Shown: in pieces, positions 18,322 to 27,911 of the stretch
Position numbering within the stretch: position 1 is the stretch's first letter
Layout: every line of letters begins with the position of its first letter
Assembly (NCBI RefSeq): GCF_030812775.1
Contig: NZ_JAUSTI010000011.1
Coordinates: 121,670-185,669, forward strand
Reading direction: 5' to 3'
Source of the DNA: Paenibacillus tundrae
GTDB taxonomy: Bacteria > Bacillota > Bacilli > Paenibacillales > Paenibacillaceae
Length of the DNA stretch: 64,000 nucleotides
The notes under the pieces: generated by a model
Databases searched by the model: none
Told to the model about the DNA's origin: nothing
The model's input: the letters and a program-made list of their open reading frames with translations, nothing else
Made by a program: the position numbers and the translations under genes

Positions 18322-18376
18322 ATAAACTTCATATGAATCCATGCTTCACCATCAAAAAAGGTCGAACTGGACTTCT

Positions 18377-18399
18377 CCTGATGAAATTCAGGTCTTTTT
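18377..18399 (+). terminator. Possible leader terminator/attenuator upstream of ftsE
   Basis: CCTGA/TCAGG stem with a 6-nt loop, extendable by GAC/GTC across a bulge, then TCTTTTT. It lies about 65 bp before the ftsE start. The stem is short, so this is tentative. Confidence 0.3.
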
Positions 18400-18462
18400 A
18401 AAGGAAATGCCGGGATTGTGTCGAAATGATAATGGCTAACTATGCGAGCAGGAAGTGATGAT

Positions 18463-19149
18463 GTGATAGAAATGCAGGACGTGTGGAAGACCTATGCCAA
18501 TGGGACCCACGCTTTACAAGGGGTGTCGGTGAAGATCGACCGCAATGAATTTGTCTATATCGTCGGTCCGTCTGGCGCAGGCAAATCGACATTTATGAAA
18601 TTGATGTACAGAGAAGAAGTTCCGACTAAAGGACAAATATCCATTAACGGATTTAATATCGGTAAGCTTAAACCACGGAAAATTCCTTATGTACGCCGTA
18701 ATATCGGTGTTGTATTCCAGGACTTCCGACTGCTGCCTAGGATGACGGCGTTCGAGAATGTTGCTTTTGCTATGGAAGTTATTGAAGCACCGAAGCGTCA
18801 TATCAAGAAACGAGTGATGGAAGTGCTTGATCTGGTGGGACTGCGTGGCAAAGCCAATCGTGAGCCTTCGCAGCTCTCAGGTGGGGAACAGCAGCGTATT
18901 GCCATCGCACGGGCGATTGTGAATAATCCGTCGGTTATTATCGCGGACGAGCCTACAGGTAACCTTGATCCAGAGACGTCATGGGGAATTATGCAACTGC
19001 TGGATGAGATCAATTTCCGAGGAACAACAATTGTCATGGCAACCCATAACAAAGACATCGTAAATACGATGCGTAAACGGGTTATTGCCATTGAACGCGG
19101 ACAGATCGTACGGGATCAGATGAGAGGAGAATACGGTTATGAATTTTAG
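18463..19149 (+). CDS. ftsE: Cell-division ABC transporter ATP-binding protein FtsE
   Basis: ATPase of the FtsEX complex, which sits at the membrane and switches on a peptidoglycan hydrolase rather than moving a solute. Walker A GPSGAGKST, the signature LSGGEQQR, Walker B IIADEPTGNLD and the H-loop ATHNK are all present. I use the GTG at 18463, since AGGAAGTG sits just upstream and the resulting 228 residues begin MIEMQDVWKTY, the usual FtsE start and length; an ATG seven codons earlier is possible. The end overlaps ftsX by 11 bp, so the two are coupled. Confidence 0.95.
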   Translation: MIEMQDVWKTYANGTHALQGVSVKIDRNEFVYIVGPSGAGKSTFMKLMYREEVPTKGQISINGFNIGKLKPRKIPYVRRNIGVVFQDFRLLPRMTAFENVAFAMEVIEAPKRHIKKRVMEVLDLVGLRGKANREPSQLSGGEQQRIAIARAIVNNPSVIIADEPTGNLDPETSWGIMQLLDEINFRGTTIVMATHNKDIVNTMRKRVIAIERGQIVRDQMRGEYGYEF

Positions 19150-20056
19150 TACTCTCTTGCGCCATTTGCGGGAGGGATTCAAAAACGTATTCCGCAACGG
19201 CTGGATGTCTGTGGCCTCCATCATGTCCATCATCGTATCACTGCTTATTCTTGGTGTATTTATGCTACTGGTATTGAATGTGAATTCTATGGCAAACCAA
19301 GTGGACAGTCAGGTGGAGATCAGCACGTTTCTTGAACTGAATGTGGACGAGCAATTACGTAACACACTCCAACAAGAAATCAGCGCCATGCCTGAAGTAA
19401 GTGAAATTCGCTTTGTCTCCAAGGAAGAGGGACTCAAAGAGTTCCGTGAACGTCTCGGAGACAGCGCAGATAATGTACTGAGCGGTTTCGATGTGGATAA
19501 TAACCCGCTGCCGGAGACCATTGAAGTTGAGGTCATTGAACCGGAAACCGTTACTTTTGTAGCGCAAAAAATCGAAGCATTGAACGAGAAACACCCGGAG
19601 AAACCGATCATGAAAGTGAATTACGGCAAGGAAACGGTGGAAGTATTGTTCAAATTTACGAAGCTGGTTCGGAATATCGGATTTATCTTCGTTGGGGGAC
19701 TGGGTCTGATGTCCATGTTCCTGATCTCAAATACGATTCGCGTAACGATTCTTGCCCGTCGCCGAGAGATCGGCATCATGAAGCTGGTTGGGGCAACCAA
19801 TACGTTCATTCGTTGGCCGTTCTTCATTGAAGGCGCGCTGATCGGACTGATTGGTTCAGCGGTTACAGTAGCCGTACTCTTCTTTGGGTACAGTCGTCTT
19901 ATGGCGACCATTGGTCAGGATGTATTTATGCAGATGCTTAACCTTGTTCCGCTTGGAGATATCTGGGTGCTCTTCGCAACCTTATTGATCGGGCTAGGGG
20001 TATTGGTAGGCATACTGGGCAGTACGCTGTCCATCCGTAAGTCCCTTAACGTTTAA
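19139..20056 (+). CDS. ftsX: Cell-division protein FtsX
   Basis: A 305-residue membrane partner of FtsE with the expected type: N-terminal cytoplasmic piece and TM1 (about 25-48), a large extracellular loop (about 50-175) that contacts the hydrolase, and three closely spaced C-terminal TMs of the FtsX/MacB permease fold, with the ARRREIGIMKLVGAT coupling segment facing FtsE. The gene overlaps ftsE. The extracellular domain should activate the coiled-coil M23 enzyme encoded next. Confidence 0.95.
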   Translation: MNFSTLLRHLREGFKNVFRNGWMSVASIMSIIVSLLILGVFMLLVLNVNSMANQVDSQVEISTFLELNVDEQLRNTLQQEISAMPEVSEIRFVSKEEGLKEFRERLGDSADNVLSGFDVDNNPLPETIEVEVIEPETVTFVAQKIEALNEKHPEKPIMKVNYGKETVEVLFKFTKLVRNIGFIFVGGLGLMSMFLISNTIRVTILARRREIGIMKLVGATNTFIRWPFFIEGALIGLIGSAVTVAVLFFGYSRLMATIGQDVFMQMLNLVPLGDIWVLFATLLIGLGVLVGILGSTLSIRKSLNV

Positions 20057-20245
20057 AACTACGTATCTACGTAGAATGTTGAACGTTCGCAAACGAGAAT
20101 GGCATAGCAGGTTCACAAACTGGAGCTGTTTGACGATATGTAGGAGAGACCGAATTTCTTAAGATGAAAGAAAGCAGAGAACATGTTAGTTCACCGCCTG
20201 TGCAGGTTGCTTTCTTGTGAATTCATAGGATGGGAGATCGACATT

Positions 20246-21538
20246 TTGAAAAAAACCGCTTCGCTGCTAGCTTTTACATTGTTAGCTAGCTTAACGTTTC
20301 AACCTTCGGACGGATATGCTAAGAGTAGTATCAGTGACATCGATCAGCAGATTCAACAACTAGAGAACAAGGCAGCTACAGCCAAGCAAGAGCAGAAGAA
20401 GGCCGCTGCCAACAAAAAGGAAGCTCAGCATTACAAGAACAAAACGAATGCTTACCTGAAGGTTGTTCTGGAGCAGATTAATGTCGTTAGTGATGAACTC
20501 GCAAACGTCTCACTGCAGATTGAGAATACGGAAGAAGATCTACGTACAACGAAGAAGGATCTTCAAGCTGCAGAGGAACGGATCGTAGCCAGAGAGAAAT
20601 TGCTGGAATCCCGTGTGCGTTTGATGTATACCGATGGTGCTGTATCCTATCTGGACGTCTTATTGTCTTCCACAAGCTTCTCTGATTTCTTAACCCGTGC
20701 GGACTCGCTGAAAACGATCGTGGATCAGGATCAGCATCTGCTGGATGAGCATAAGAAGGACAAGCAGCTCGTTGTAGACAAAAAGGCAGAATTGGATCAG
20801 CAATATGCTGAAGCTAAGAGCCTGTATGCTCAGAAGAAACAGCGTAAATCGCAGTTGAATGAGAAAGAGCAAGAGAAGCAAGTGCTTTTGGCTTCCTATG
20901 ATGCTAAAATTGAAGAGTCTGAGGAATTAACGCAAGAGCAGGAAGATGTGCTGATGCAGATTGCTAGCAAACGTTCGGCTCTGTTGCAGGAGAAAAATAA
21001 ATTGCGCGAAGAGCAGGCCGCTGCTGCAGCCAAAGCTAAAGCACAGGCTGCAGCTCGTGCAGCAGCAGCAGCCAAAGCAGCAGCCAAGACTCCAACTAGA
21101 GTTAGCATGGATAGTAGCAGTGAGGTTACGTACTCATCAGGTAACGGGATTTTCTCTAGACCAGTATCGGGAGGACGTATTTCCTCCCCGTTTGGCCCTC
21201 GTACCCATCCAATTACGGGTGTAGTCGGTAAAATGCATAATGGTGTGGATTTTGCTGTTCCAGTAGGTACTTCTGTTCATGCAGCCTCTGGCGGAATCGT
21301 TATTATGGCTGAATGGTACAGTGGTTATGGATATACCGTTATTGTGGATCATGGTGGTGGACTATGGACACTCTATGGTCACTTACGTGAAGGTGGATTC
21401 AAAGTGAGCAAGGGCGACACGGTGAGCAAAGGTGATGTCATTGCAGAGTCAGGAAATACAGGGAACTCGACAGGACCTCACTTGCACTTTGAAGTACGAG
21501 ATAATGGTACGGCAGTGAATCCGATGAACTATTTGTAA
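20246..21538 (+). CDS. Coiled-coil M23 peptidoglycan hydrolase (EnvC/PcsB-type FtsEX effector)
   Basis: A secreted 430-residue protein. It has a signal peptide (KKTASLLAFTLLASLTF), two long coiled-coil helices (about residues 30-255, rich in Gln, Glu and Lys, with the YTDGAVSYLDVLLSSTSFSDF segment typical of PcsB-type coils), an Ala-rich linker and a LytM/M23 domain (about 315-430). The Zn ligands HNGVD and HLHFE are intact, so it should be an active endopeptidase, unlike degenerate EnvC. The position after ftsEX marks it as the effector. Start TTG 20246 (GGGAG upstream) places the signal peptide at the N terminus; a frame open to 20183 adds residues with no site. Confidence 0.9.
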   Translation: MKKTASLLAFTLLASLTFQPSDGYAKSSISDIDQQIQQLENKAATAKQEQKKAAANKKEAQHYKNKTNAYLKVVLEQINVVSDELANVSLQIENTEEDLRTTKKDLQAAEERIVAREKLLESRVRLMYTDGAVSYLDVLLSSTSFSDFLTRADSLKTIVDQDQHLLDEHKKDKQLVVDKKAELDQQYAEAKSLYAQKKQRKSQLNEKEQEKQVLLASYDAKIEESEELTQEQEDVLMQIASKRSALLQEKNKLREEQAAAAAKAKAQAAARAAAAAKAAAKTPTRVSMDSSSEVTYSSGNGIFSRPVSGGRISSPFGPRTHPITGVVGKMHNGVDFAVPVGTSVHAASGGIVIMAEWYSGYGYTVIVDHGGGLWTLYGHLREGGFKVSKGDTVSKGDVIAESGNTGNSTGPHLHFEVRDNGTAVNPMNYL

Positions 21539-21674
21539 TAACGTGACGCATTGACCGAATGGAATAAACATATTCCGTACAAGCTAGACATATACTAAGT
21601 TGGCATGTTCAGGAATTGGACTTCGATGATCCATGAACTTAGAATGGTTCATAACTAAAGGCGGTGACAAACGG

Positions 21675-23147
21675 ATGATGAAAAAAAGATCGGCGCTGCT
21701 GCTTGTCATTGGAGCACTACTCGGAGGAAGCTTACTTACATTGGTGTTAATGAGTTTTCCCGGTATGGCTAGTCCAACGACACCAGGTGAAGGCCTGTTA
21801 GCCAGTGTGACAGGTAATACGCAGCAGAAGAACGAGCTGAAGAAGATTGAAACCGCGATGGATTTGATCTCCAAAAACTATTATAAAGACGTGGATCGAA
21901 CCAAACTGATCGATGGTGCGATCAACGGAATGATGGAATCGCTCGGAGATCCATACTCCAATTATATGGGGCAGGAGACAGCAGCTCAGTTCGAGGAATC
22001 CATAGAGGGTTCATTTACTGGTATTGGTGCAGAGGTTTCGTCTCAGGATGGAAACGTGGTTGTTGTATCTCCGATCAAGGGATCACCCGCAGAGAAAGCT
22101 GGTATTCGGGCAAAAGATATCATCATGTCTGTCAACGGTGAAACGTTGCAAGGTCTAGAGCTAAATAAGGCCGTTAACAAAATCAGAGGCCCAAAAGGTA
22201 GTGAAGCGAAGGTACAGGTTAAACGTGCCGGATCTACCGAGCTGATTGAATTTGTTATTGTTCGGGACGACATTGATTTGGAGACGATCTATGCCCACAT
22301 GGAGGATAATGGGGTGGGGGTTATCACCATCACACAATTCTCATTAAATACGGGTGAACGCTTCAAGGAAGAGTTAGCTAAGCTTGAGAAGCAGAACATG
22401 AAGGGTCTGATCATTGACGTACGAAATGATCCAGGCGGTGTGCTGCAAGTCGTGATTGAGATTGCCGAGCAGTTTGTTCCAAAAGATAAGGTTATCGTTC
22501 AGGTTGAAGACAAGAACGGTAAGAAGGAACAAAGTAAGTCGAATGGCTCCGGTAAATCTTATCCGATCACTGTCCTGATGAACAAAGGTAGTGCAAGTGC
22601 ATCCGAGATCTTGGCTGGAGCATTGCAACAATCCGCAGGCGCAACTTTGATCGGTGAGAACTCCTTTGGTAAAGGTACAGTACAGACGAGTTATGATAAG
22701 CAAATGGGTGATGGCAGCTTGCTGAAGATCACCATTGCAAAATGGCTCACACCGAACGGAGATTGGATTCATGAAAAAGGCATCAAACCGGACATTGCGG
22801 TGAATCAACCGGATTACTTCTCGGTAGCGCCGATAAATAAAGAGAAATTACCGCTCAAATACGACAGCAATAGCACGGATGTGAAAAGTGCGCAGACGAT
22901 GCTGAGAGGACTTGATTTCAAGCCAGATCGTGTGGATGGATACTATGACCAGAAGACAGAAGAAGCGGTCAAAGCATTCCAGAAACAAAAAGGCATTCAG
23001 GCAACAGGCGAGATTGATGAGAAAACCGCCGAATCGCTAGAAGCGGCTCTGATTGAACGCATTGCCAATCCTCAATATGATGCACAGCTGAAGCGCGCGA
23101 TCGAAAATGTCTCGAAGGATATTTCGGCTGCTGTGTCGAAGCCATAA
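21675..23147 (+). CDS. ctpB: S41 carboxy-terminal processing protease with peptidoglycan-binding domain
   Basis: A 490-residue secreted, membrane-anchored serine protease. Order: signal anchor (1-30), N-terminal helical cap, PDZ (about 110-195), S41 catalytic core with the NKGSASASEI serine cluster at 303-312 and the catalytic Lys333 in ENSFGKGTVQ, then a C-terminal peptidoglycan-binding-1 repeat (about 400-470, VKSAQTMLRGLDFKPDRVDG). B. subtilis CtpB lies in the same neighbourhood (ftsEX, minJ), so that orthology is likely; CtpB there cleaves SpoIVFA in sporulation. ATG 21675 follows AGGCGGTGA. A terminator lies directly after the stop. Confidence 0.9.
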   Translation: MMKKRSALLLVIGALLGGSLLTLVLMSFPGMASPTTPGEGLLASVTGNTQQKNELKKIETAMDLISKNYYKDVDRTKLIDGAINGMMESLGDPYSNYMGQETAAQFEESIEGSFTGIGAEVSSQDGNVVVVSPIKGSPAEKAGIRAKDIIMSVNGETLQGLELNKAVNKIRGPKGSEAKVQVKRAGSTELIEFVIVRDDIDLETIYAHMEDNGVGVITITQFSLNTGERFKEELAKLEKQNMKGLIIDVRNDPGGVLQVVIEIAEQFVPKDKVIVQVEDKNGKKEQSKSNGSGKSYPITVLMNKGSASASEILAGALQQSAGATLIGENSFGKGTVQTSYDKQMGDGSLLKITIAKWLTPNGDWIHEKGIKPDIAVNQPDYFSVAPINKEKLPLKYDSNSTDVKSAQTMLRGLDFKPDRVDGYYDQKTEEAVKAFQKQKGIQATGEIDEKTAESLEAALIERIANPQYDAQLKRAIENVSKDISAAVSKP

Positions 23148-23176
23148 AGAAGGCTGATTTTCAGCCTTCTTTTTTT
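23146..23176 (+). terminator. Intrinsic terminator after ctpB
   Basis: AAGAAGGCTGA and TCAGCCTTCTT arms with a 3-nt loop and seven Ts; the stem begins at the stop codon. Confidence 0.9.
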
Positions 23177-23211
23177 CTGAACCGGCTGAAGGAGAGGAGT
23201 GACCGTCCACA

Positions 23212-24537
23212 ATGGAATGGGCTTGGCCATGGTTAACTACATTAGGGGAAGCATTGTTGCAGTTGTTTATTCAGCCGTTTTATTATATTGCGGTAATTTT
23301 GGTTGCACTCGTCTATCATCGTCAATTGTTACAAGAGCGCAAGTTGTTCCACGTTCGCCTTCAAAGCTCAATAACCCAGACGATCCGAACTGTGCTTGGA
23401 GGGATTCTACTCGGTGTGATCGTCTCGATCGTTTCGTTGTTCCTTGGAGCGCATCTTACTCTGAGTAGTGTAATATGCATATGGGTAGCTACTATACTCT
23501 TAGCATTGTTCCGGATTCGGTACTTATGTTTCGCGTACGCGGCTGCATTACTCGGTGTGGTACAGTTTGGCTTGAATCTGGCTTCTAACTGGCAACCATC
23601 CGGATGGCTGGGGAGTTCTACTGATGCAATTAGAGCATTAGATATGCCTGCACTCCTTGTGTTGGCTGCGCTTCTACATCTTGGGGAAGCGATGTTGTTA
23701 AGAATGCAAGGTGTTGCAATGGCATCACCATTACTCTTTGAAGGTAAACGAGGCAAGCTGGTCGGCGGGTATCAGTTGCTGCATTTTTGGCCTATTCCGC
23801 TGCTAATCCTTGTACCTGTGACGGGGAGTGGTGCAGAGCTTGCATGGAATCCGCTCATGAACGCAGGGAATGGATACATGCTGGCGGCTCTACCGATCAT
23901 GCTTGGATTTGGAGAAGTGACCCAGAGCATGCTGCCGGGACAGAAAGTGCAGATCTCTGCCAAAAGGCTTCTGATCTACGGGACAAGCCTTCTAGGACTA
24001 AGCCTTCTGGCTGCATGGTGGTCACCATTCATGGTCGTCGCAGCTTTGGCTGCGTTTATTGGACATGAATTGTTGGTATGGTATAGCAGTTTTGAAGAAC
24101 AACATCGGAGTCCATTGTTCGTACACCCTGAACATGGTCTGAAAGTGCTCGGCGTTATTCCGGATAGCCCAGCGGCTGAACTCGGTATTGAAGCAGGGGA
24201 GACCATCTATAAGGCGAATGGGGTTATGGTTCATTCCCCTGAGGAACTACACCGTGCCTTGCGTATGAACTCAGCCTTCTGTAAGCTGGAGGTTCGTAAT
24301 CACCAAGGAGAGAGCAAGTTCATGCAACGTGCCATCTATGAAGGCGAGCATCATCAGCTTGGAATCATTATGGCTCCAGATAATCATGAGGCCTGGGCTG
24401 TTCAGCTGCGGCAGCATTCTCTGTTCCATATTCTAAGCCTTAAGATTTTCGCTCGTCGAAAAGGTCAGCGCAGCGAAGGGGCACCTCTCGCTCTGCCTGC
24501 TCCTACGACAGGAGAATCTAGTTCTGTAGAGATGTAA
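23212..24537 (+). CDS. minJ: MinJ-like multi-TM protein with C-terminal PDZ domain
   Basis: A 441-residue membrane protein with about seven or eight hydrophobic segments over residues 10-290, then a PDZ domain (about 300-385; GLKVLGVIPDSPAAELGIEAGE). MinJ of B. subtilis has this architecture and connects DivIVA to MinD, guiding division-site choice. Its gene also follows ctpB near ftsEX, here without the swrA that separates them in B. subtilis. Family-level similarity is judged from architecture, order and the N-terminal hydrophobic pattern, so the name carries some risk; a generic PDZ membrane protein is the alternative. GAGGAGTGA precedes the ATG. Confidence 0.7.
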   Translation: MEWAWPWLTTLGEALLQLFIQPFYYIAVILVALVYHRQLLQERKLFHVRLQSSITQTIRTVLGGILLGVIVSIVSLFLGAHLTLSSVICIWVATILLALFRIRYLCFAYAAALLGVVQFGLNLASNWQPSGWLGSSTDAIRALDMPALLVLAALLHLGEAMLLRMQGVAMASPLLFEGKRGKLVGGYQLLHFWPIPLLILVPVTGSGAELAWNPLMNAGNGYMLAALPIMLGFGEVTQSMLPGQKVQISAKRLLIYGTSLLGLSLLAAWWSPFMVVAALAAFIGHELLVWYSSFEEQHRSPLFVHPEHGLKVLGVIPDSPAAELGIEAGETIYKANGVMVHSPEELHRALRMNSAFCKLEVRNHQGESKFMQRAIYEGEHHQLGIIMAPDNHEAWAVQLRQHSLFHILSLKIFARRKGQRSEGAPLALPAPTTGESSSVEM

Positions 24538-24544
24538 TTCAAAT

Positions 24545-24594
24545 AAAGGGTATTTCCACAGCCTGCATAGGTCTGGTGTGGAAATACCCTTTTT
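24545..24594. terminator. Bidirectional terminator between minJ and the response-regulator gene
   Basis: Sixteen-base arms (AAAGGGTATTTCCACA and its complement) around a 16-nt loop, ended by T-run on plus and preceded by A-tract. Confidence 0.88.
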
Positions 24595-24680
24595 GATTTT
24601 GTTTCGAAAATCCATCTTCTTTGTTACTTTAAGCCACACTTATTGAGATAAATGTAGTTTAATTCGTTTTATTTCTTCTT

Positions 24681-25382
24681 TTATTTCTTCAAGATATAGA
24701 TGGCAATTTGGGTTCGGTCGCGTAGACTAAGCTTGCCAAGAATATCTGTCACATAGTTTTTGACCGTACCTTCGCTTAGGAACAGCTTGGCGGCAATTTC
24801 TTTGTTGGACAGACCCTCTGAGATTGCCTGTGCCACAGACAGTTCCATTCGTGTTAGTCCAGAGGATTCCAGTGGATCATGTGCAGAAGAGGTGGGTGCG
24901 GGGCGAAGTAACCCGGCGAGTTTGCGTGCAATATCGGGATGAATTAACATGTCCCCGTTATGGACGGTCTTAATCCCTTGAATAATCCGATCAGGCGGCA
25001 CATTTTTGAGCAGATAACCACTTGCTCCGTTTTGCAGAGCTTGAATGATATATTCATCATCGTCGAATGTTGTCAGCATTAATATGCGGATGTCGGGATA
25101 ACGTGTTTTAATGGCCTTCGTACCTTCGACCCCGTCGCACTCGGGCATACGAATATCCATAAGAATAACGTCTGCATCTATGCCTGAATCTAGTAAAGCG
25201 AGTACCTCATGCCCGTTTCCAGCTGTTCCTGACACTGTGATCGAAGGATCGAGACCAATAAGTACTTTGAGACTTTCGCGAATGAAGGGATCATCGTCAA
25301 CAAGAATAAGCTGAATGGACGAGGCGTGTGTTGGTTTAGAATGAGGTGCTGGATTATTTTCGTTTGGCTTTGGTTTAATCAT
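24681..25382 (-). CDS. lnrK: NarL/LuxR-type response regulator (LnrK-like)
   Basis: A 233-residue regulator. Receiver domain (about 25-145) with the acidic pair VDDDP, phospho-acceptor in ILMDIRMPE and conserved Lys in YLLKNVPP; LuxR HTH (about 170-230; LTRMELSVAQAISEGLSNKEIAAKL). It should bind DNA when phosphorylated by the adjacent kinase. By context it controls the divergent three-gene ABC exporter, as B. subtilis LnrK (YfiK) does for LnrLMN. Start ATG 25382 is preferred to an in-frame GTG four codons upstream, because AAGGAAGTG abuts that GTG with no spacer. The gap to the kinase stop is 19 bp. Confidence 0.82.
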   Translation of the reverse strand: MIKPKPNENNPAPHSKPTHASSIQLILVDDDPFIRESLKVLIGLDPSITVSGTAGNGHEVLALLDSGIDADVILMDIRMPECDGVEGTKAIKTRYPDIRILMLTTFDDDEYIIQALQNGASGYLLKNVPPDRIIQGIKTVHNGDMLIHPDIARKLAGLLRPAPTSSAHDPLESSGLTRMELSVAQAISEGLSNKEIAAKLFLSEGTVKNYVTDILGKLSLRDRTQIAIYILKK

Positions 25383-25401
25383 GGGAACAATCACTTCCTT
25401 T

Positions 25402-26715
25402 TCAGATCATATCAGCTTGGCGTGGGAGGGGAAGACGCGTGATTACGGTGTAGGGATAGGCGGACTGAACCTCCAATACACCGCCAACCAGTTGTGTGCG
25501 CAGACGCATGCTTTCATGTCCCATCCCTAGTCCGGCAGTCGTTGTTGCCTGTGTTGACTGTGTTTGTGTTGATTGGTTCGTATGATGACCCATATTGTGC
25601 TTATCGGCTTCATCTGTGAACGCCGTAGATGCTCCGCTAATAGATTCTGCATTGATCTGACCGTCGTTACTAACGGTCAATTGAATTTCATTTTCCCGGA
25701 ACTGTAGTTCGATTCGAATACTTTTGGCATTCCCATGTCGCAGCGCATTGGTTATGGCCTCTTTGGCATTTTTGTATAAAACGATCTGTATGCTGGGATA
25801 CAGGATGTGTGGATTCCCTAATTCCAGATAACTTGTCTTCACACCCGTCTCACGGCCCACCTCTTCCAGTAAACGATCTAGCGCATATGTATCCGGTCGA
25901 TAGGATTCGGGCTTCAGCTTATGAAGCGTTGTACGCATATCATCCATACTCGCCGCGAGTTGATCCCGAATTTGCTTTACCATTTCCGTCCCTTGTTCTG
26001 AATCCAACGGTAGGGTCAGAAGCGCAGCTTCGGACATCATCTTGGTGCGAATCAAACGGTGCCCGATATCATCGTGGAGCTGCCGTGAAATTCGCGTGCG
26101 TTCTTCGGCTTGAGCGGCATCCTCCAGTTGCTTCGTGAATTGTACCATCTGTGCACGCGCATCTTGAAGCTCATAGTGTTTATTGCGAAGCTCGTCATAT
26201 ACCTGTTCTAGCTGTCCACGGCTACTTGCAGTCCTTGAGCCTTGCCAGGAGATCACTGCAACGGTAACCAACAGCAGATTGCCGGTAACCCACCCTGTAG
26301 TTTCTGGAGAGAGTGGGGAGTCCGTATTCGTTTGAAATGAGAACAGAAGAGGGGACGAGCCCATAGACGTTGTGTAATACTCATGTAACGCGATATTGCT
26401 GGCAATGAGCTGTGCTCCGAGTATCAACCACCGCCGTGCTCCATCCAGTCGATAAATGTATACATAGAGCATGGATATGGAAAGGAACAGCATAAATGGG
26501 CCATATTGAGTGATGAGCCAGCAGTTCCATAAGATCTCAATGATCAGGAGCAATAGCCTTGGTAGATCAGCACGAGTAAAATCTTTCCCCACAGCGATCC
26601 CAATGGCAATAATAATATGAAGCGTATAGATTCCATCTTGTTCTTGCGGTAGTGCGAGGATGTACAAGAGCGCTGGAACTAGAATAAGACCGTATTGAAG
26701 TGCTCGTATCGGCAT
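25402..26715 (-). CDS. lnrJ: Sensor histidine kinase of the LnrJ/DesK type
   Basis: A 437-residue kinase. The N-terminal half has five or six TM helices with little extracellular loop, so it likely senses events inside the membrane. A coiled linker follows, then the HisKA_3 dimerisation helix with ISRQLHDDIGHRL (His about 214) and a HATPase domain with N box EAITNALRHGNA and G box GLGMGHESMR. Between the SNDG box and GLGMG lies a low-complexity insert of about 38 residues rich in His, Thr and Gln, not usual for the family. ATG 26715 gives AAAGGA an 11-12 base spacer; ATG 26727 touches that site directly and is less likely. Confidence 0.82.
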   Translation of the reverse strand: MPIRALQYGLILVPALLYILALPQEQDGIYTLHIIIAIGIAVGKDFTRADLPRLLLLIIEILWNCWLITQYGPFMLFLSISMLYVYIYRLDGARRWLILGAQLIASNIALHEYYTTSMGSSPLLFSFQTNTDSPLSPETTGWVTGNLLLVTVAVISWQGSRTASSRGQLEQVYDELRNKHYELQDARAQMVQFTKQLEDAAQAEERTRISRQLHDDIGHRLIRTKMMSEAALLTLPLDSEQGTEMVKQIRDQLAASMDDMRTTLHKLKPESYRPDTYALDRLLEEVGRETGVKTSYLELGNPHILYPSIQIVLYKNAKEAITNALRHGNAKSIRIELQFRENEIQLTVSNDGQINAESISGASTAFTDEADKHNMGHHTNQSTQTQSTQATTTAGLGMGHESMRLRTQLVGGVLEVQSAYPYTVITRLPLPRQADMI

Positions 26716-26963
26716 ATGTCGTGACATCCTTTAATTTTGAGATAAGAGTATCAATAGAGAGAACATTTTTCTGTACTTTTTTAAACAAGTACCTACCTGG
26801 TAATCCATCCCTAATTATATCATACGTACCTTCTAGATCAGGAGATGACTTAAGTCACCTTCGATATATGACTTTTCGTACCTTCACGCAAGGCAACAAT
26901 TCGCTACAATACAGTTATAACATCCGATGAAGGAAGCTAGAACGGGAGAAGGAGTGTGGGGAT

Positions 26964-27899
26964 ATGCCAATACTTGAAGTCGATCAGGTCGTCAAACGTT
27001 ACGGCAACAAACTGTCGGTGGATCATCTGAATTTGAGCGTGAATAAAGGTGAGATTTTTGGATTATTAGGTCCGAATGGTGCGGGGAAAAGCACAACCAT
27101 CAGTATGATCGCTGGGTTACTAAAAATGGATCAGGGCGAAATTCGCCTGGATGGCATCTCGGTTAAAGAACACCCACTTGATGTGAAGCGCAAGATCGGT
27201 TTGGTACCACAGGATCTGGCATTGTATGAAACGATGACCGCGGCGGATAACGTCACCTTCTTTGCTAGATTGTATGGATTACGCGGCAAGTTACTGAAGG
27301 AGAGGGTACAGGAGTCGCTGGAATTTGTAGGTTTGCAGGACAAAGCAAAAGAAGTACCCTCCACTTTCTCGGGTGGGATGAAACGTAGATTGAACATTGC
27401 ATGTGCGATTATGCATCGACCAGATCTCATTATTATGGATGAACCGACGGTCGGCATAGATCCGCAATCTCGCAATCATATTTTGGAGTCAGTGCGAACG
27501 CTGAACAATATGGGATCTACCATTATCTATACAAGTCATTACATGGAAGAAGTGGCTGCGATCAGTCACCGGGTGGCCATTATGGATCAAGGACATATCA
27601 TCGCTTGTGGTACCGAGAAGGAATTAAGAGAACGCGTAGCATCAACGGAAAAAATCGTACTCACTGCCTCGGTCATTAATCCTGGTGCCATTGAGGAGAT
27701 GAAACTTCATCCTCGTGTGAAGAATGTGGAAGTTGTTGACGACACCATTACCATTACAGTGCCTTCGGCGCAGCAGGATATGCAGGATATGCTTTTTATC
27801 TGTAACAAACATGACTTAGCTATTCAGTCCCTTCAAGTCGAAGAGCCTGATCTGGAAACATTGTTCCTTAATCTGACCGGACGTACGCTTCGAGACTAA
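26964..27899 (+). CDS. lnrL: ABC exporter ATP-binding protein (LnrL-like)
   Basis: A 311-residue ABC-2-type ATPase. Walker A GPNGAGKST, Q-loop VPQDLALYE, an atypical signature FSGGMKRR, Walker B LIIMDEPTVGID and H-loop YTSHYMEE. The length equals that of B. subtilis LnrL (YfiL). It energises export by the two permeases encoded immediately downstream; in B. subtilis this complex protects against linearmycins and other membrane-attacking polyenes. AAGGAGTG lies upstream of the ATG. A weak promoter (TTCACG, 16 bp, TACAAT at 26883-26910) can be seen in the 248-bp gap to the kinase gene. Confidence 0.85.
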   Translation: MPILEVDQVVKRYGNKLSVDHLNLSVNKGEIFGLLGPNGAGKSTTISMIAGLLKMDQGEIRLDGISVKEHPLDVKRKIGLVPQDLALYETMTAADNVTFFARLYGLRGKLLKERVQESLEFVGLQDKAKEVPSTFSGGMKRRLNIACAIMHRPDLIIMDEPTVGIDPQSRNHILESVRTLNNMGSTIIYTSHYMEEVAAISHRVAIMDQGHIIACGTEKELRERVASTEKIVLTASVINPGAIEEMKLHPRVKNVEVVDDTITITVPSAQQDMQDMLFICNKHDLAIQSLQVEEPDLETLFLNLTGRTLRD

Positions 27900-27911
27900 G
27901 GAGGGTTTCAG

